NCBI RefSeq assembly: GCF_900103485.1
Contig: NZ_FNHW01000001.1
Location: 1,923,306-1,987,305, forward strand
DNA: 64,000 nt
Origin: Fictibacillus solisalsi
GTDB lineage: Bacteria > Bacillota > Bacilli > Bacillales > Fictibacillaceae
Reading direction: 5' to 3'
The notes under the pieces are model-generated. The model was given only the letters and a program-made list of their open reading frames with translations, had not been told where the DNA came from and did not search any database. Shown here piece after piece: positions 26,997 through 36,565 of the stretch (its first letter is position 1; the number at the start of each line of letters is the position of its first letter). Both the position numbers and the translations under genes were made by a program.

Positions 26997-27428
26997 TTTC
27001 GTGGTACCGGGTAATATTTGCCGGCGACAAGTTCTGAAGGTACGGCTCCTTCAATTCGTAAAGGGTCGTCTGAACTTAAATTCTGGTCAACTGCGCCGAG
27101 TGAAACATGAAGTTGTGATTGCTTTCTTGCATCAATCAATGGGATAACATCCTCACCCTTGGATAAAACCCACGCGACAGCAATCTACGTAATGGTTGCT
27201 TGCTTTTCTTCAGCAATTTCACGCAATGCCTCTACAAGGGCTAAATTAGTTTCAATATTTTCGTTGGCAAACCGAGGACCATTACTTCGTTTATCATCCA
27301 AACCTAGAACCCGATCTTTTGACCATGTACCGCTCAATAAGCCTCTTGAGAGAACACCATAAGCCGAAAGCGAAAATACCTAATTCCCGTAGAGTTGGCA
27401 AGATATTTGAAACATTGTCCCTTTCTTT
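26982..27428 (-). pseudogene. aldo/keto reductase relic (C-terminal half)
   Basis: Minus-strand reading: ERDNVSNILPTLRELGI, a frameshift near 27378, SLSAYGVLSRGLLSGTWSKD, GLDDKRSNGPRFANENIET, EALREIAEEKQATIT, an in-frame TAG, IAVAWVLSKGEDVIPLIDAR and a final YYPVPRKKWFFN. These are the conserved C-terminal blocks of aldo/keto reductases (AYSPLGRGLL-, AWVL.....IP-type). The N-terminal half, with the catalytic Tyr, is absent. At least three lesions show it is long dead. Confidence 0.75.
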
Positions 27429-27429
27429 G

Positions 27430-28134
27430 TTACCTTTTTCTAATTTTTAACATTGAGTTAGCATTTGCCTGAAATTCATATCGCACTTTAACTTCTTCGA
27501 CTGTACATCCATTATCCGCGAGATAGCTTATTAATTTATCTAAATTCTCATATCTTTTTCCCCCTAAATCAACTAAAGGGAAAATACGGACTTCCTCTTT
27601 CGTAACCCGCAATAATTCATTTAGCGTTTCTATGTGAAATTGATAATCTAATCTATCCGCATACATAAATAGAAAATGTGCAGAGAGAAGAATATCAAAT
27701 TCTTCATTCCTAAACGGCAAAGAAGGTAATTTAACGGGAATGTATCTTTCGCTAGATTCCTCTATATCTTTGGCACAATCTTGTAAGGCACTTAAACGAT
27801 GGTTTCTAAGACCTTCTATATCTTTAAAATAACCCCATTTATAATTGTTTTGGGCTTTTTGCATATGCTCCATCGCGTGTTCAATATCCTGAAGACCTTT
27901 ATTTTTCAGGTCTACGCCGGAATGATAATAAGCAATATCGCAAGCTGTTATGTCTAAACCTGATTTGCTACCAACAGCAGTAAATGAACAAGCCCCTCCT
28001 GGACAATCGAGTATTTTCTTACCTTGTAGTTCTTCTTCTGAAAGCGAGAACATATCAAAATACTCTTCAAAGGTTCTCCCAATAAAAACAATTCGCTCTA
28101 AATCTAACTTTGTACTCTGCTCAACTTTACTCAA
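27430..28134 (-). CDS. SAM-dependent methyltransferase-like protein
   Basis: 234 residues from a TTG with GAGGTGAG upstream. KILDCPGGACSFTAVGSKSG (about residues 40-60) is a class I SAM-binding motif, followed by the acidic strand DITACDIAYY. Later, PFRNEEFDILLSAHFLFMYA and LNELLRVTKEEVRIFPLVDL match motifs IV and VI of the fold. A helical insertion around residues 80-125 is peculiar to this group. The substrate is unknown. It directly abuts the aldo/keto reductase relic on the same strand. Confidence 0.8.
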   Translation of the reverse strand: MSKVEQSTKLDLERIVFIGRTFEEYFDMFSLSEEELQGKKILDCPGGACSFTAVGSKSGLDITACDIAYYHSGVDLKNKGLQDIEHAMEHMQKAQNNYKWGYFKDIEGLRNHRLSALQDCAKDIEESSERYIPVKLPSLPFRNEEFDILLSAHFLFMYADRLDYQFHIETLNELLRVTKEEVRIFPLVDLGGKRYENLDKLISYLADNGCTVEEVKVRYEFQANANSMLKIRKR

Positions 28135-28213
28135 CTAAACTCACCTCTTCTAAATGATTACATTCATATTACCACGACCAATTGGTACTGTTACCCATTT
28201 TTTTACTTTCTTT

Positions 28214-28245
28214 TTGAACTAACCTGCACCGTTAGTTCAAGAAGA
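28214..28245. repeat. palindromic intergenic repeat, best-preserved core
   Basis: TTGAACTAAC-CTGCACC-GTTAGTTCAA (28214-28240) is a perfect 10-bp inverted repeat followed by GAAG. Confidence 0.8.
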
Positions 28246-28365
28246 GTCAATAATATTGGTACCTAAAACGGCACTGAAATTTGACAAAAGTTATGGCCCT
28301 CTACAGTACTACACGAACACACATTCTCATATATTTAAGAAAATAAAAACAAAGGAGGTATAAAC

Positions 28366-28695
28366 ATGTTACGAGACCGAGGATCCATAAAATGGACTGC
28401 TATGATGCTGCCTGAACAGGTGAAAGCACTACGGCAGTTTGACTGGGAACAGGAGAAAAAAGTGAAACCGGAATTAGATGAACAGCAGCTGGAGATGATG
28501 GAAGAAACCATTTGCGAGGCCATGGAACATCACTTGGAATTGTGTTTTACATACTTTGATCAAGAAGAGTTCCATTTATTAATAGGAAAGGTTCATTTCG
28601 TTGACGTTGATAAAAAGGAATTAAGGATTCTTGACTTTCATGGTGATGTAAATCGATTAAAAATAAGGAATTTAGCAGATGTAAAAATAAGGTAA
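28366..28695 (+). CDS. YolD-like family protein
   Basis: 109 residues. MLRDRGSIKWTAMMLPEQVK is the conserved YolD opening (RG..KW..AMMLPE), and the rest has the beta-rich core with LLIGKVHFVDVDKKELRILD. YolD proteins are often encoded beside Y-family polymerases (UvrX/DinB-like), but no polymerase gene is next to this one. AAAGGAGGTATAAAC precedes the ATG. Role unknown; relation to DNA repair is a family-level guess only. Confidence 0.85.
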   Translation: MLRDRGSIKWTAMMLPEQVKALRQFDWEQEKKVKPELDEQQLEMMEETICEAMEHHLELCFTYFDQEEFHLLIGKVHFVDVDKKELRILDFHGDVNRLKIRNLADVKIR

Positions 28696-28828
28696 TTTGT
28701 TACAGCACTGAAGATGGAATAAAGATTGTAATTGAATTTTTCATAATTCTACAGGATATGAACAAAACTCCCCTTTAATTGATAAATTTCGACATCTAGT
28801 TTACCCTGTTTTATAGGGAGTGATAAGA

Positions 28829-29602
28829 ATGTGTGAAAATATTTCTGATATTGATTACAAACAAGTCATTGAATATTCTCTAGAACCACTTATTATCCAT
28901 TCAGAACTTAAAATTATTTATGTTAATCATGCTTGTGAAAAATTTTTTAGAGCTAATAAAGAAGAAATTATTGGCGCTAGCCCATTGGATATTTTTAAGG
29001 AAACATCTAAAGGCGCCATTGAAACTAGGATACAGTCTGCATACGATCAACCGGCAGAAGTTATTGAAGAAACAATTTATAGAATGGATGGAACCACAGT
29101 TGATGTTGAATTATATTGTCACCCCGTATTAATTGGGAAGACAAAGGCCATTCAAACTTTTGTTAGGGACATATCTAAAAGAAGAGAATCCGATAATAGG
29201 CAGTTAGAAATGAGAAAACAAATAAATGAATTATCAACAACACTTGTACCTCTGTTGAATGGTATTGCTGTACTTCCTTTGTTGGGATCTATTGATGAAG
29301 AAAGAGCGTTTCAAATTTTAGAGAATTTACCTAATCGTGTACAAGAACAAAATGTTGAATCCTTGATAATTGACTTTTCTGGTATTTATAAATTAGATAA
29401 TGTAGTAACAGAAAATGTATTTAAAATTACAAATGTTTTGTCGTTGCTTGGTGTACGAACAATCATAACTGGATTAAGACCAAAATCAGCAATATATGCT
29501 GTGCAATCAGGAACAAATTTAAATAATATCCAAACAATGGCTACGGTAAAAGAAGCACTTTTACACCTGGGGGATAAGAAACAGCCTTTTGCTTTACTTT
29601 AA
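28829..29602 (+). CDS. PAS-STAS domain protein (RsbR/stressosome-like)
   Basis: 257 residues from the ATG at 28829 (GGGAGTG eight bases upstream; an earlier GTG is part of that site). Residues 5-115 form a PAS domain ending TFVRDISKRRESD. A coiled linker follows, then a STAS domain from about 145 (VLPLLGSIDEERA, VESLIIDFSGIYKLDN, RTIITGLRPKSAIYAVQ). The architecture is that of RsbR-type stressosome subunits. The PAS lacks the NCRFLQ motif of YtvA-type LOV domains, so it is not a flavin light sensor of that type. It stands alone; no rsbS or rsbT genes are near. Confidence 0.82.
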   Translation: MCENISDIDYKQVIEYSLEPLIIHSELKIIYVNHACEKFFRANKEEIIGASPLDIFKETSKGAIETRIQSAYDQPAEVIEETIYRMDGTTVDVELYCHPVLIGKTKAIQTFVRDISKRRESDNRQLEMRKQINELSTTLVPLLNGIAVLPLLGSIDEERAFQILENLPNRVQEQNVESLIIDFSGIYKLDNVVTENVFKITNVLSLLGVRTIITGLRPKSAIYAVQSGTNLNNIQTMATVKEALLHLGDKKQPFALL

Positions 29603-29696
29603 CGGCTTTGTTTAATAATTGTCTAACTGTACCCGAATTGGTTTGTGCTTATTTATATCATTCACTTTGAACATACGTAAATACAATAAATCATAA

Positions 29697-29766
29697 GGAT
29701 TGCAATCACTCATTGCAAATCATCCAACCTTTAAAAAGTCCCCCAATTAAGTGAGGGGCTTTTTAT
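29697..29766 (+). terminator. hairpin pair ending the PAS-STAS unit
   Basis: AAAAAGTCCCC-CAATTAAGTGA-GGGGCTTTTT (29733-29765) is a good intrinsic terminator. A second stem GGATTGCAAT-CACTC-ATTGCAAATC lies just before it (29697-29721). Confidence 0.8.
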
Positions 29767-29865
29767 CTTTATCAAGGTCTACTCACTAAACCTTAAATTC
29801 ATATACTTCTTTAAGAAAATAAGATTTCCCAGGCAAAACTTCACTGTACATGGATAAATCTACAA

Positions 29866-29894
29866 TTGGCTAATCTCTTATAAGAATGTATAAT
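29866..29894 (+). promoter_or_regulatory. sigma-A-type promoter of the amino-acid permease gene
   Basis: TTGGCT, 17 bases, TATAAT. It lies 56 bases before the permease ATG. The remaining bases between 29767 and 29949 show nothing else. Confidence 0.7.
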
Positions 29895-29949
29895 TGCTTT
29901 ATGTGTTTAAAGCGTTTATGTATAACATCGGAAGAGAGGCAGGGACAGC

Positions 29950-31299
29950 ATGGGAAAAAGTCACCAAGAATTAAAGAAGGGTTTATTACCCCGCCATGTT
30001 CAATTTATTGCCTTGGCTGGCATGATAGGAACCGGGATATTTAAAGGGAGTTCAGATACATTAAGTCTGGCTGGACCAAGCGTTGCTTTAGCTTATTTGT
30101 TAGGCGGGTTGTTATTATTTATTGTCATGACTGCACTCGCTGAAATGGCTATTGCTTTTCCAAACTTAAATGTTCAGAATTTGGTCCATAAAGCCTTCGG
30201 GCATCGAGTATCGTTTATTGTAGGATACCTTTATTGGATCAACTGGGCGATCGTCACGATTGTGGAGATTTTAGCCGCAGGAAGCTTTCTTCAATTTTGG
30301 TTCTCCTCTGTACCGCTATGGCTGTTAAGTTTAATTTGTGCCATTTTTATTATTGGAATCAACTTATTTCAAGTAAAGTACTACGGAGAGATCGAATTTT
30401 GGTTTGCGGGAATAAAAATCGTCGCTTTAACCGCTTTTATTATTTTGGGGAGTTGTATTTTGTTTCGCTTCATTCCAAGCCCCATTGACAATCCTTGGGT
30501 TAATTACACAGCTCATGGTGGTTTCTTTCCAAATGGGATTGGAGGTATGCTGAGCGCATTCTTAATCGTCATGTTCTCTTATGGAGGCGCAGAGCTGATT
30601 GGCGTGGCGGTTACAGAAACAAAAGATGCTCAGAAGGTTTTGCCAGTAGTTATTAAAGGTACCGTGGGAAGGGTAATCCTTTTCTACATTCTCCCTATTC
30701 TCATTATATGCGGCTTAATGCCTTGGAATAAAGTAACGGGTGCAGAAAGTCCTTTCGTACAGGTTTTCAGTATAACCGGATTGCCAGGAGCTGGACACAT
30801 TATGAATTTTGTTCTTTTAACAGCTGTATTATCTGCAGCTAACTCTGGCATTTATGCCACATCGAGAACACTCTATTCCATGGCTCAAAATGGTGAAGCA
30901 CCGAAAAAGTTATTAAAAGTAACAAAAACCGGGATACCCATCATTGGGATCATCATTACATCGATTTTTATTTTTATAGGGGTATTTTTAGCTTATTTAA
31001 CGCCTGAACAGATTATCGGCTATATGATGACCATACCAGGATTTACGATTCTTTTAATTTGGATAGTCATCTGCCTTTCCCAATTAAAACTTCGCCGTCA
31101 ATATACGAGCAAGCCCTTCTTTCAGGTAAGAGGGTTTCCATACACAACCATAATGGGAGTAATGGCCTTATCCGTTATTTTTATCTTTTTCATCTTTAAT
31201 AAAAATAATTGGATTGGCTCCACTGTTTGTATCTTAATATTGGTTGTTCTTACGATACTAGCCCTGTTGAGGAAAAAACAAAACGGCGCACCTGTGTAA
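29950..31299 (+). CDS. APC-family amino-acid permease
   Basis: 449 residues with twelve membrane helices. It starts with the AAT-type signature HVQFIALAGMIGTGIFKGSS and has the conserved ELIGVAVTETKDAQKVLP segment of helix 6-7. Members such as RocE, GabP, AlaP and YtnA import amino acids with protons; the substrate cannot be told. Weak ribosome binding site (AAGAGAGGCAGGG). Monocistronic, with a good promoter and terminator. Confidence 0.88.
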   Translation: MGKSHQELKKGLLPRHVQFIALAGMIGTGIFKGSSDTLSLAGPSVALAYLLGGLLLFIVMTALAEMAIAFPNLNVQNLVHKAFGHRVSFIVGYLYWINWAIVTIVEILAAGSFLQFWFSSVPLWLLSLICAIFIIGINLFQVKYYGEIEFWFAGIKIVALTAFIILGSCILFRFIPSPIDNPWVNYTAHGGFFPNGIGGMLSAFLIVMFSYGGAELIGVAVTETKDAQKVLPVVIKGTVGRVILFYILPILIICGLMPWNKVTGAESPFVQVFSITGLPGAGHIMNFVLLTAVLSAANSGIYATSRTLYSMAQNGEAPKKLLKVTKTGIPIIGIIITSIFIFIGVFLAYLTPEQIIGYMMTIPGFTILLIWIVICLSQLKLRRQYTSKPFFQVRGFPYTTIMGVMALSVIFIFFIFNKNNWIGSTVCILILVVLTILALLRKKQNGAPV

Positions 31300-31308
31300 A
31301 TTAAACCC

Positions 31309-31348
31309 AAAGAAAACCAACTTAACAGGCTGGTTTTCTTTTTTTTAT
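31309..31348 (+). terminator. terminator of the amino-acid permease gene
   Basis: AAAGAAAACCA-ACTTAACAGGC-TGGTTTTCTTT (31309-31341) followed by TTTTATTA. Confidence 0.88.
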
Positions 31349-31375
31349 TATAGGATCCGGATTCCCGAAATATCT

Positions 31376-31588
31376 TTATCCGTCATATCTTACATCTTTA
31401 ACTTCTTCAATATATTCAAGTGATGAGACATGTGATGGGTTAATGATCAACCCCTCAAACTGAATAAAGCTATTGATCAGGTCACCATCCTGGTTTTTAA
31501 ACTGTTCTACCAGATCTTCCGGATGCTTATTAAGGATGTACTCTTTTCCAGAATCCATAAATAACTTTGTTTTGTATGAAGTACTCAT
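31376..31588 (-). CDS. small hypothetical protein
   Basis: 70 residues from the ATG at 31588, which has GGAGGTGG five bases upstream. MSTSYKTKLFMDSGKEYILN continues with an acidic region SLEYIEEVKDVRYDG. Soluble, no cysteine. The arrangement (a strand pair with a possible Trp-free DxG core) recalls small beta-barrel proteins, but I cannot name the family. Convergent with the permease. Confidence 0.6.
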   Translation of the reverse strand: MSTSYKTKLFMDSGKEYILNKHPEDLVEQFKNQDGDLINSFIQFEGLIINPSHVSSLEYIEEVKDVRYDG

Positions 31589-31825
31589 CTTCTCCACCTC
31601 CTTCTGAGTTACCCAACTCCTCTAAGTTAAAATCGCTTTTGGTGTCTTGTAGTATGGTCATCTTTCATAAACTTTAATGTGTATTCCGTACCATTTTAAT
31701 AGCCATCCTTAAAAATCTAATAACCGTACTAGTATATTAGCCACTTTTTCTGATCTAAATTGATACTAATAGAACGGTTCTAGTCATATGTTTTACAAAA
31801 AGCATTAGAAGGAGTGTAGAGTTAG

Positions 31826-33253
31826 TTGAGATCAGTGAAGGTTCGGTTACTGCCCATTGTAAGTAACATTAATTTACCAACTGTTTTAAAATCAACTATA
31901 CTTCCGGGTGACTCCATTGAAAGATTATTTATTGCAACCCAAGTGGGAGAAATCTTTTACATAGGAAATGGAGTTATCAAGACTTTTTTAGATATTCGCC
32001 CACGAATCATAAAACTGGGTACTTCTGAACCCGGTGTTTCTCGAGGTGGGTATGATGAACGGGGATTACTGGGGCTGGCGTTTCATCCAAACTTTTATTA
32101 TAACGGGCTTTTTTACCTACATTATTCAATGGCAGGAACACAAGGTCCAGGTGCTCTTTCTAAACATTTTAAACCTGACCCGTGCGATCCTAAAACGTTA
32201 AACCTGAAATGGGTCAATAGAGAAACTAATTATGATCATATCGATACAGTTGAAGAATGGATATTCCAATCAAATGGTCAACCTCAAAAACGGCGGACAT
32301 TACTTAACCTAAGAAGACCTTTTTTCAATCATAATGGTGTCAACAGTTTAAACTTTTCACCTGAAACCGGCAAACTTGTTTTAACGACCGGTGATGGCGG
32401 TGCAGGTTTTGATCCATTTAATTTAAGTCAGAATGATATGGAAATCGCCGGTAAAATAATTGAGATTGATGTCGTTAAAAATACCTTTATTAATAACCCG
32501 CCAGTAGTCACACGTTTTAATGAGCTACCTCTTCCTATTCAGGAAACACTTACTGTAATGGCCAAAGGAGTTCGTAATATCCCAGGTATTTCATTTCAAA
32601 GAATTTATAATCAGTACATTAAATATACGGGTAATGTCGGACAGGACTTGGCAGAATCCATTTTTTCGTTCGTTCATTATAAACCCATACCGGTTACTCA
32701 GCTTGTTCAGCACGCTTCTTTTATGGATTCTTTCTCAGACGAGGAGGGATTTATTAACTTTGGCTGGCGTGGCTGGGAAGGTGCTTTTCCTACTATGATT
32801 AAAAGGGGCTGCTCTGCAAACCCTGCTACAGATGAGAAGATAACTGCTTACTACAGTGAGGCCATAGAAACGTCAGTAAAACGACTCGAACCTATAACGA
32901 GTTATTATCACAAAGATATCCGCCCTGATAAGTTCGGCGGCACTGCTCTTACAGGTGTTCAGCCATATCTAGGGAATGACATTCCTGATTTATCGGGAAG
33001 CGTTGTATTTACCGATGCTGCCCGACAAGAATCCCAACCGGTTAGAGGTGTTTTAGCATATACCAGAGCAAGAACAGATGGTAAGCTAAACGATTTTGGG
33101 ATTATTGAGACCGATTATAATTTTGGGCCTCAATCCTCTCTTTACATGAGCTTAGGAACGAACCTGGACCAAACCAGACTATATTTAGGAGCGTATGGTT
33201 CAATGAAAGTAACCGATTTTAACCTGGGTACCATTTTTGAAATAATTCCATAG
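31826..33253 (+). CDS. glucose/sorbosone dehydrogenase-like (GSDH) beta-propeller
   Basis: 475 residues from a TTG with AAGGAGTG upstream. Conserved blocks of PQQ-type soluble sugar dehydrogenases are present: ERLFIATQVGEIFYIGNG, GLLGLAFHPNFYYNGLFYLH, HNGVNSLNFSPETGKLVLTT followed by GDGGAG, AKGVRNIPGISF, and INFGWRGWEG. Catalytic-His region HNGG/HNGV is kept. No signal peptide is visible, which is unusual for an enzyme family that is normally periplasmic or extracellular. The cofactor and substrate are unknown. Confidence 0.8.
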   Translation: MRSVKVRLLPIVSNINLPTVLKSTILPGDSIERLFIATQVGEIFYIGNGVIKTFLDIRPRIIKLGTSEPGVSRGGYDERGLLGLAFHPNFYYNGLFYLHYSMAGTQGPGALSKHFKPDPCDPKTLNLKWVNRETNYDHIDTVEEWIFQSNGQPQKRRTLLNLRRPFFNHNGVNSLNFSPETGKLVLTTGDGGAGFDPFNLSQNDMEIAGKIIEIDVVKNTFINNPPVVTRFNELPLPIQETLTVMAKGVRNIPGISFQRIYNQYIKYTGNVGQDLAESIFSFVHYKPIPVTQLVQHASFMDSFSDEEGFINFGWRGWEGAFPTMIKRGCSANPATDEKITAYYSEAIETSVKRLEPITSYYHKDIRPDKFGGTALTGVQPYLGNDIPDLSGSVVFTDAARQESQPVRGVLAYTRARTDGKLNDFGIIETDYNFGPQSSLYMSLGTNLDQTRLYLGAYGSMKVTDFNLGTIFEIIP

Positions 33254-33280
33254 GTAGGATATCCATGCTAAAAAACACAT

Positions 33281-33310
33281 AAAACCACCTAAATTAAGAT
33301 GGTTTTAATA
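33281..33310 (+). terminator. terminator of the GSDH-like gene
   Basis: AAAACCA-CCTAAATTAAGA-TGGTTTT followed by AATAAAC; AT-rich but well placed. Confidence 0.6.
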
Positions 33311-33361
33311 AACCTTTGTCGCTTTAGCTCCCGATCGAAGTCAAGAGATTTCATTTCAAGA

Positions 33362-33396
33362 TTTGAAAAAAAAAGGACCGATTATTCGGTCCTTTA
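33362..33396 (-). terminator. terminator of marR-paiA-paiB
   Basis: AAAGGACCGA-TTAT-TCGGTCCTTT (33372-33395). On the minus strand nine Ts follow. Confidence 0.88.
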
Positions 33397-33487
33397 GTTC
33401 ATCCCAGCTATCATAAATGGCTTATTATTAAATAAAGTTCACATTAAAGAAGGATAAAGGAAAAAACTCTCCGGGAAAGAATGACAC

Positions 33488-34105
33488 TTATGTCATGTAT
33501 TTTAGATTTTTCTTCATTAGAGCTGCTATTTCGGTATTATCTTCTAGTGAAGTGTTTTCCAGCTGTTTAATAATTAATTCCTGGCGCTCTACAGGATGGT
33601 TCTGACTTAATTTTGCTTTAGCTTCAAGTTTTTTGATTTTTATTCCAAACGCTACAATCCCATTAGTCATACCTTCAATAAAATCCGATTCCACATCATT
33701 TAAATGGTAGGAACTTTCTGGACTTTCATATTTATTTACCAGATCATTTAACGAAGTCAATATTACGTTTCTGTCTTCAACAATCTCCATCTTTCCATAA
33801 ACATGGACAGAAACATAATTCCAAGTTGGCACTGCTTTTTTTGTTTCATACCAGGAAGGTGAAATATAACAGTGAGGACCTTGAAAAACCGTAAGAACTT
33901 GTTGCCCTTCAATATCCTTCCATTGGTCGTTCGGACGTGCAAAATGGCCATATAAAACATGTTCAGATTTATCCAACAATAGCGGAAGATGGGTAGCGTA
34001 CGGTTCTCCATTATGCTGAGAAAACAACGTTGCAAAGCCATGGTTTTCGATAAAATTATAAATGACTTTTTCATCCTCCATTTTAAAAGGCTTAGGGATA
34101 TACAT
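33488..34105 (-). CDS. paiB: PaiB, FMN-binding-fold transcriptional regulator
   Basis: 205 residues. [66 protein letters not shown] and [16 protein letters not shown] are the PaiB/split-barrel signature. In B. subtilis the pai operon lowers expression of degradative enzymes and sporulation genes. The third gene of a marR-paiA-paiB operon, 23 bp after paiA. Confidence 0.9.
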   Translation of the reverse strand: MYIPKPFKMEDEKVIYNFIENHGFATLFSQHNGEPYATHLPLLLDKSEHVLYGHFARPNDQWKDIEGQQVLTVFQGPHCYISPSWYETKKAVPTWNYVSVHVYGKMEIVEDRNVILTSLNDLVNKYESPESSYHLNDVESDFIEGMTNGIVAFGIKIKKLEAKAKLSQNHPVERQELIIKQLENTSLEDNTEIAALMKKNLKYMT

Positions 34106-34128
34106 ATCATACTCCTTTCATAAAACAG

Positions 34129-34647
<519 letters not shown>

Positions 34648-34663
34648 TTATATTACTCCTTCA

Positions 34664-35116
34664 TCAATAATTTCTCTTATTGCCTTTTTTTACGAATTCC
34701 CAGTCTCTTTCTACATTTTTTCTCACTCTTTGAAGAAGATTGAAAATGGTTTCTGTTTCCTCTTCGGTTAATCCTTCTAATGCAACGTTATTGGAATACT
34801 CATTTTCTCTTTTAATAAAAGGAAAAACACTTTTCCCCTTTTCTGTTGGATACAGTTTTTTAATTTTTTTGTTCTGTGGATCGTCTTTTTTTTCAACAAA
34901 GCCATTCAATTCAAGTTTTTTTATAGCACGTGCTGCTGTTGTTCGATCTACTTTAATCATCTCAGCTAATTTTTCCTGAATCATTCCAGGGTTTTCACAA
35001 ATTCGCACAAGATACAGATACTGTCCTTTTGTAAGATCATATTCTTTAAATTCTATATTACTGATTGAATCTAAAGCCCTCGCAATCATTCCTATTTCAC
35101 GAAGAATTTCCTTCAT
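34664..35116 (-). CDS. MarR-family transcriptional regulator
   Basis: 150 residues from the ATG at 35116 (GGGGGGAATT upstream; a longer in-frame reading lacks a ribosome binding site). Winged-helix core: NPGMIQEKLAEMIKVDRTTA, ARAIKKLELNGFVEKKDDPQ, NKKIKKLYPTEKG. It starts the marR-paiA-paiB operon. Two near-palindromes upstream are its likely operators, so it probably controls its own operon and the divergent YitT-type gene. Confidence 0.87.
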   Translation of the reverse strand: MKEILREIGMIARALDSISNIEFKEYDLTKGQYLYLVRICENPGMIQEKLAEMIKVDRTTAARAIKKLELNGFVEKKDDPQNKKIKKLYPTEKGKSVFPFIKRENEYSNNVALEGLTEEETETIFNLLQRVRKNVERDWEFVKKGNKRNY

Positions 35117-35137
35117 AATTCCCCCCTTGATACTTTT

Positions 35138-35155
35138 TTGTTGTAAATGCAATAA
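35138..35155. promoter_or_regulatory. putative MarR operator 1
   Basis: TTGTTGTAAATGCAATAA matches the second site 47 bp away at 14 of 18 positions and lies just upstream of the MarR start. Confidence 0.6.
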
Positions 35156-35184
35156 AATTAACTTATATTAAATGTAACTAATTT

Positions 35185-35202
35185 TTGTTGTATATGCAAC
35201 AA
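35185..35202. promoter_or_regulatory. putative MarR operator 2
   Basis: TTGTTGTATATGCAACAA is a near-perfect palindrome (TTGTTG / CAACAA), 16 bp before the YitT-type gene and in the shared promoter region with marR. Confidence 0.7.
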
Positions 35203-35217
35203 AAACCATAAAAAGAG

Positions 35218-35859
35218 GTGACTCAACTGAAGTTTCTTATTTATGTTGCAGGCATCCTTATATTAACCCTTGGTATTTCTTTCACTATACAATCCGATCT
35301 CGGAACATCACCTTTTGATGCACTTTTGGTGGGACTTTCCACAAATGTAGGATTAACCGTGGGCAGTTGGGAAGTACTAATAGCTTTAGTATTGATAAGT
35401 TGTAATTCATATTTAAAAAGACAAAGACCCGAAGTTTTGGGGTTGGTCACTGCGGTTATCACAGGTGCTGGTATTGATCTGTGGCTTTTTTTAATACAGC
35501 CATTGATAACACCCGAACTATGGTACAACAAATTAATCTGTTTTGTTATTGGCTTAATTATTACAGGACTGGGAACCGCAACCTATTTACACACAAATTT
35601 TGCACCCATCCCAATAGACCGATTAACAATAATCATAAAAGAAATGACTGAAACCACCATATTTACTTCAAGAACATTCATTTACCTTGTTTTTTTGCTA
35701 ATGGCTGTGCTTTTTCATGGGCCGATTGGCGTCGGAACATTACTAACGGTTTGTTTAGGGGGACTACTACTTAATTACTTCATGCTATTAACTGAAAAAG
35801 GATTAAACCGCATAATTACACGGTCTCATTATGACAAAGATAAAAAGCATTCTTGTTAA
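35218..35859 (+). CDS. YczE/YitT-type membrane protein
   Basis: 213 residues with six membrane segments. The opening LTLGISFTIQSDLGTSPFDA and VGSWEVLI are the YczE/YyaS/YitT signature. The family has no proven transport function. The start is unusual: the GTG at 35218 is the last part of the ribosome binding site AGAGGTG, and the next plausible initiator is a CTG at 35227, six bases further. Divergent from marR-pai, sharing its palindromic operators. Confidence 0.78.
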   Translation: MTQLKFLIYVAGILILTLGISFTIQSDLGTSPFDALLVGLSTNVGLTVGSWEVLIALVLISCNSYLKRQRPEVLGLVTAVITGAGIDLWLFLIQPLITPELWYNKLICFVIGLIITGLGTATYLHTNFAPIPIDRLTIIIKEMTETTIFTSRTFIYLVFLLMAVLFHGPIGVGTLLTVCLGGLLLNYFMLLTEKGLNRIITRSHYDKDKKHSC

Positions 35860-36153
35860 CCTATCTGCCTAGTAATTGCTGTGAATCAGACAGATAAACC
35901 CAATTTGGATAATAAAAAATCTGCATTTTTTTTGCGAAAGGACTTGAAAACTGTATTGTAAATATAGTAATTTCCTTCTACACTGCTTTCTGATGCTGTT
36001 CCGAGACTTCTTCCAAAAAGTACAGATTATTTCATAATAAAGGATCGTTATGTAGAAGTTATGAAGTTTCAGCATTTATTTAAAATGTGTTTATTGCTGC
36101 GTTATAGAGGAAAAACAAGGACTGAACTTAACTAAAACAAGGAGGAATTGATT
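35860..36153. other. gap upstream of the copper-binding protein gene
   Basis: No supported gene. A frame on the minus strand (35869-36075) lacks a ribosome binding site and has a chance-like composition. No obvious CsoR-type palindrome was noticed. Confidence 0.4.
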
Positions 36154-36483
36154 ATGTCTCGTGAACAATTTAAAGAATGTATTGAGGAATGCCTATCCTG
36201 TATCCAGGTGTGTAATCACTGCTTTAATGCCTGCTTACAAGAAGATGATGTGAAAATGATGGCGGAATGCATCCGTTTAGACCGTGAATGTGCTGATATT
36301 TGTGCATATGCTGCCGATGCGATGTCCCGAAACAGTCCATTCACCGCTCAAATTTGCCGGCTATGCGCAGAAATATGTGAAGCATGCGCCAATGAATGTA
36401 AAAAGCATAATCATGATCATTGTCAGCAATGTGCAGAGGCATGCCTGCGTTGCGCTGAAGTTTGCCGTAAAATGGTGAGTTAA
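36154..36483 (+). CDS. yhjQ: four-helix-bundle copper-binding protein (YhjQ/Csp-like)
   Basis: 109 residues from the ATG at 36154, which has AAGGAGG seven bases upstream. It contains 18 cysteines and several histidines spaced along four helices (CIEECLSCIQVCNHCFNACL, CRLCAEICEACANECKKHNH, CQQCAEACLRCAEVC). This is the DUF326/cytosolic copper storage protein pattern, which binds many Cu(I) ions in a tube of Cys side chains. No Tat signal, so it is cytosolic. Size equals B. subtilis YhjQ. Followed by its own terminator. Confidence 0.9.
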   Translation: MSREQFKECIEECLSCIQVCNHCFNACLQEDDVKMMAECIRLDRECADICAYAADAMSRNSPFTAQICRLCAEICEACANECKKHNHDHCQQCAEACLRCAEVCRKMVS

Positions 36484-36536
36484 AACGGCAGAATCACGTT
36501 TTCACTATATTCTGGACACCAAGAAAAGAATGGAAG

Positions 36537-36565
36537 AGGCTAGCGTATTTGCTAGCCTTTTTCTC
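36537..36565 (+). terminator. terminator of the yhjQ-like gene
   Basis: AGGCTAGC-GTATTT-GCTAGCCT (36537-36558) followed by TTTTCTC. Confidence 0.88.

Noticed and set aside
28366-28695. YolD gene as a marker of a UvrX-type mutagenesis cassette or prophage
   Set aside because: No Y-family polymerase or phage gene is adjacent.
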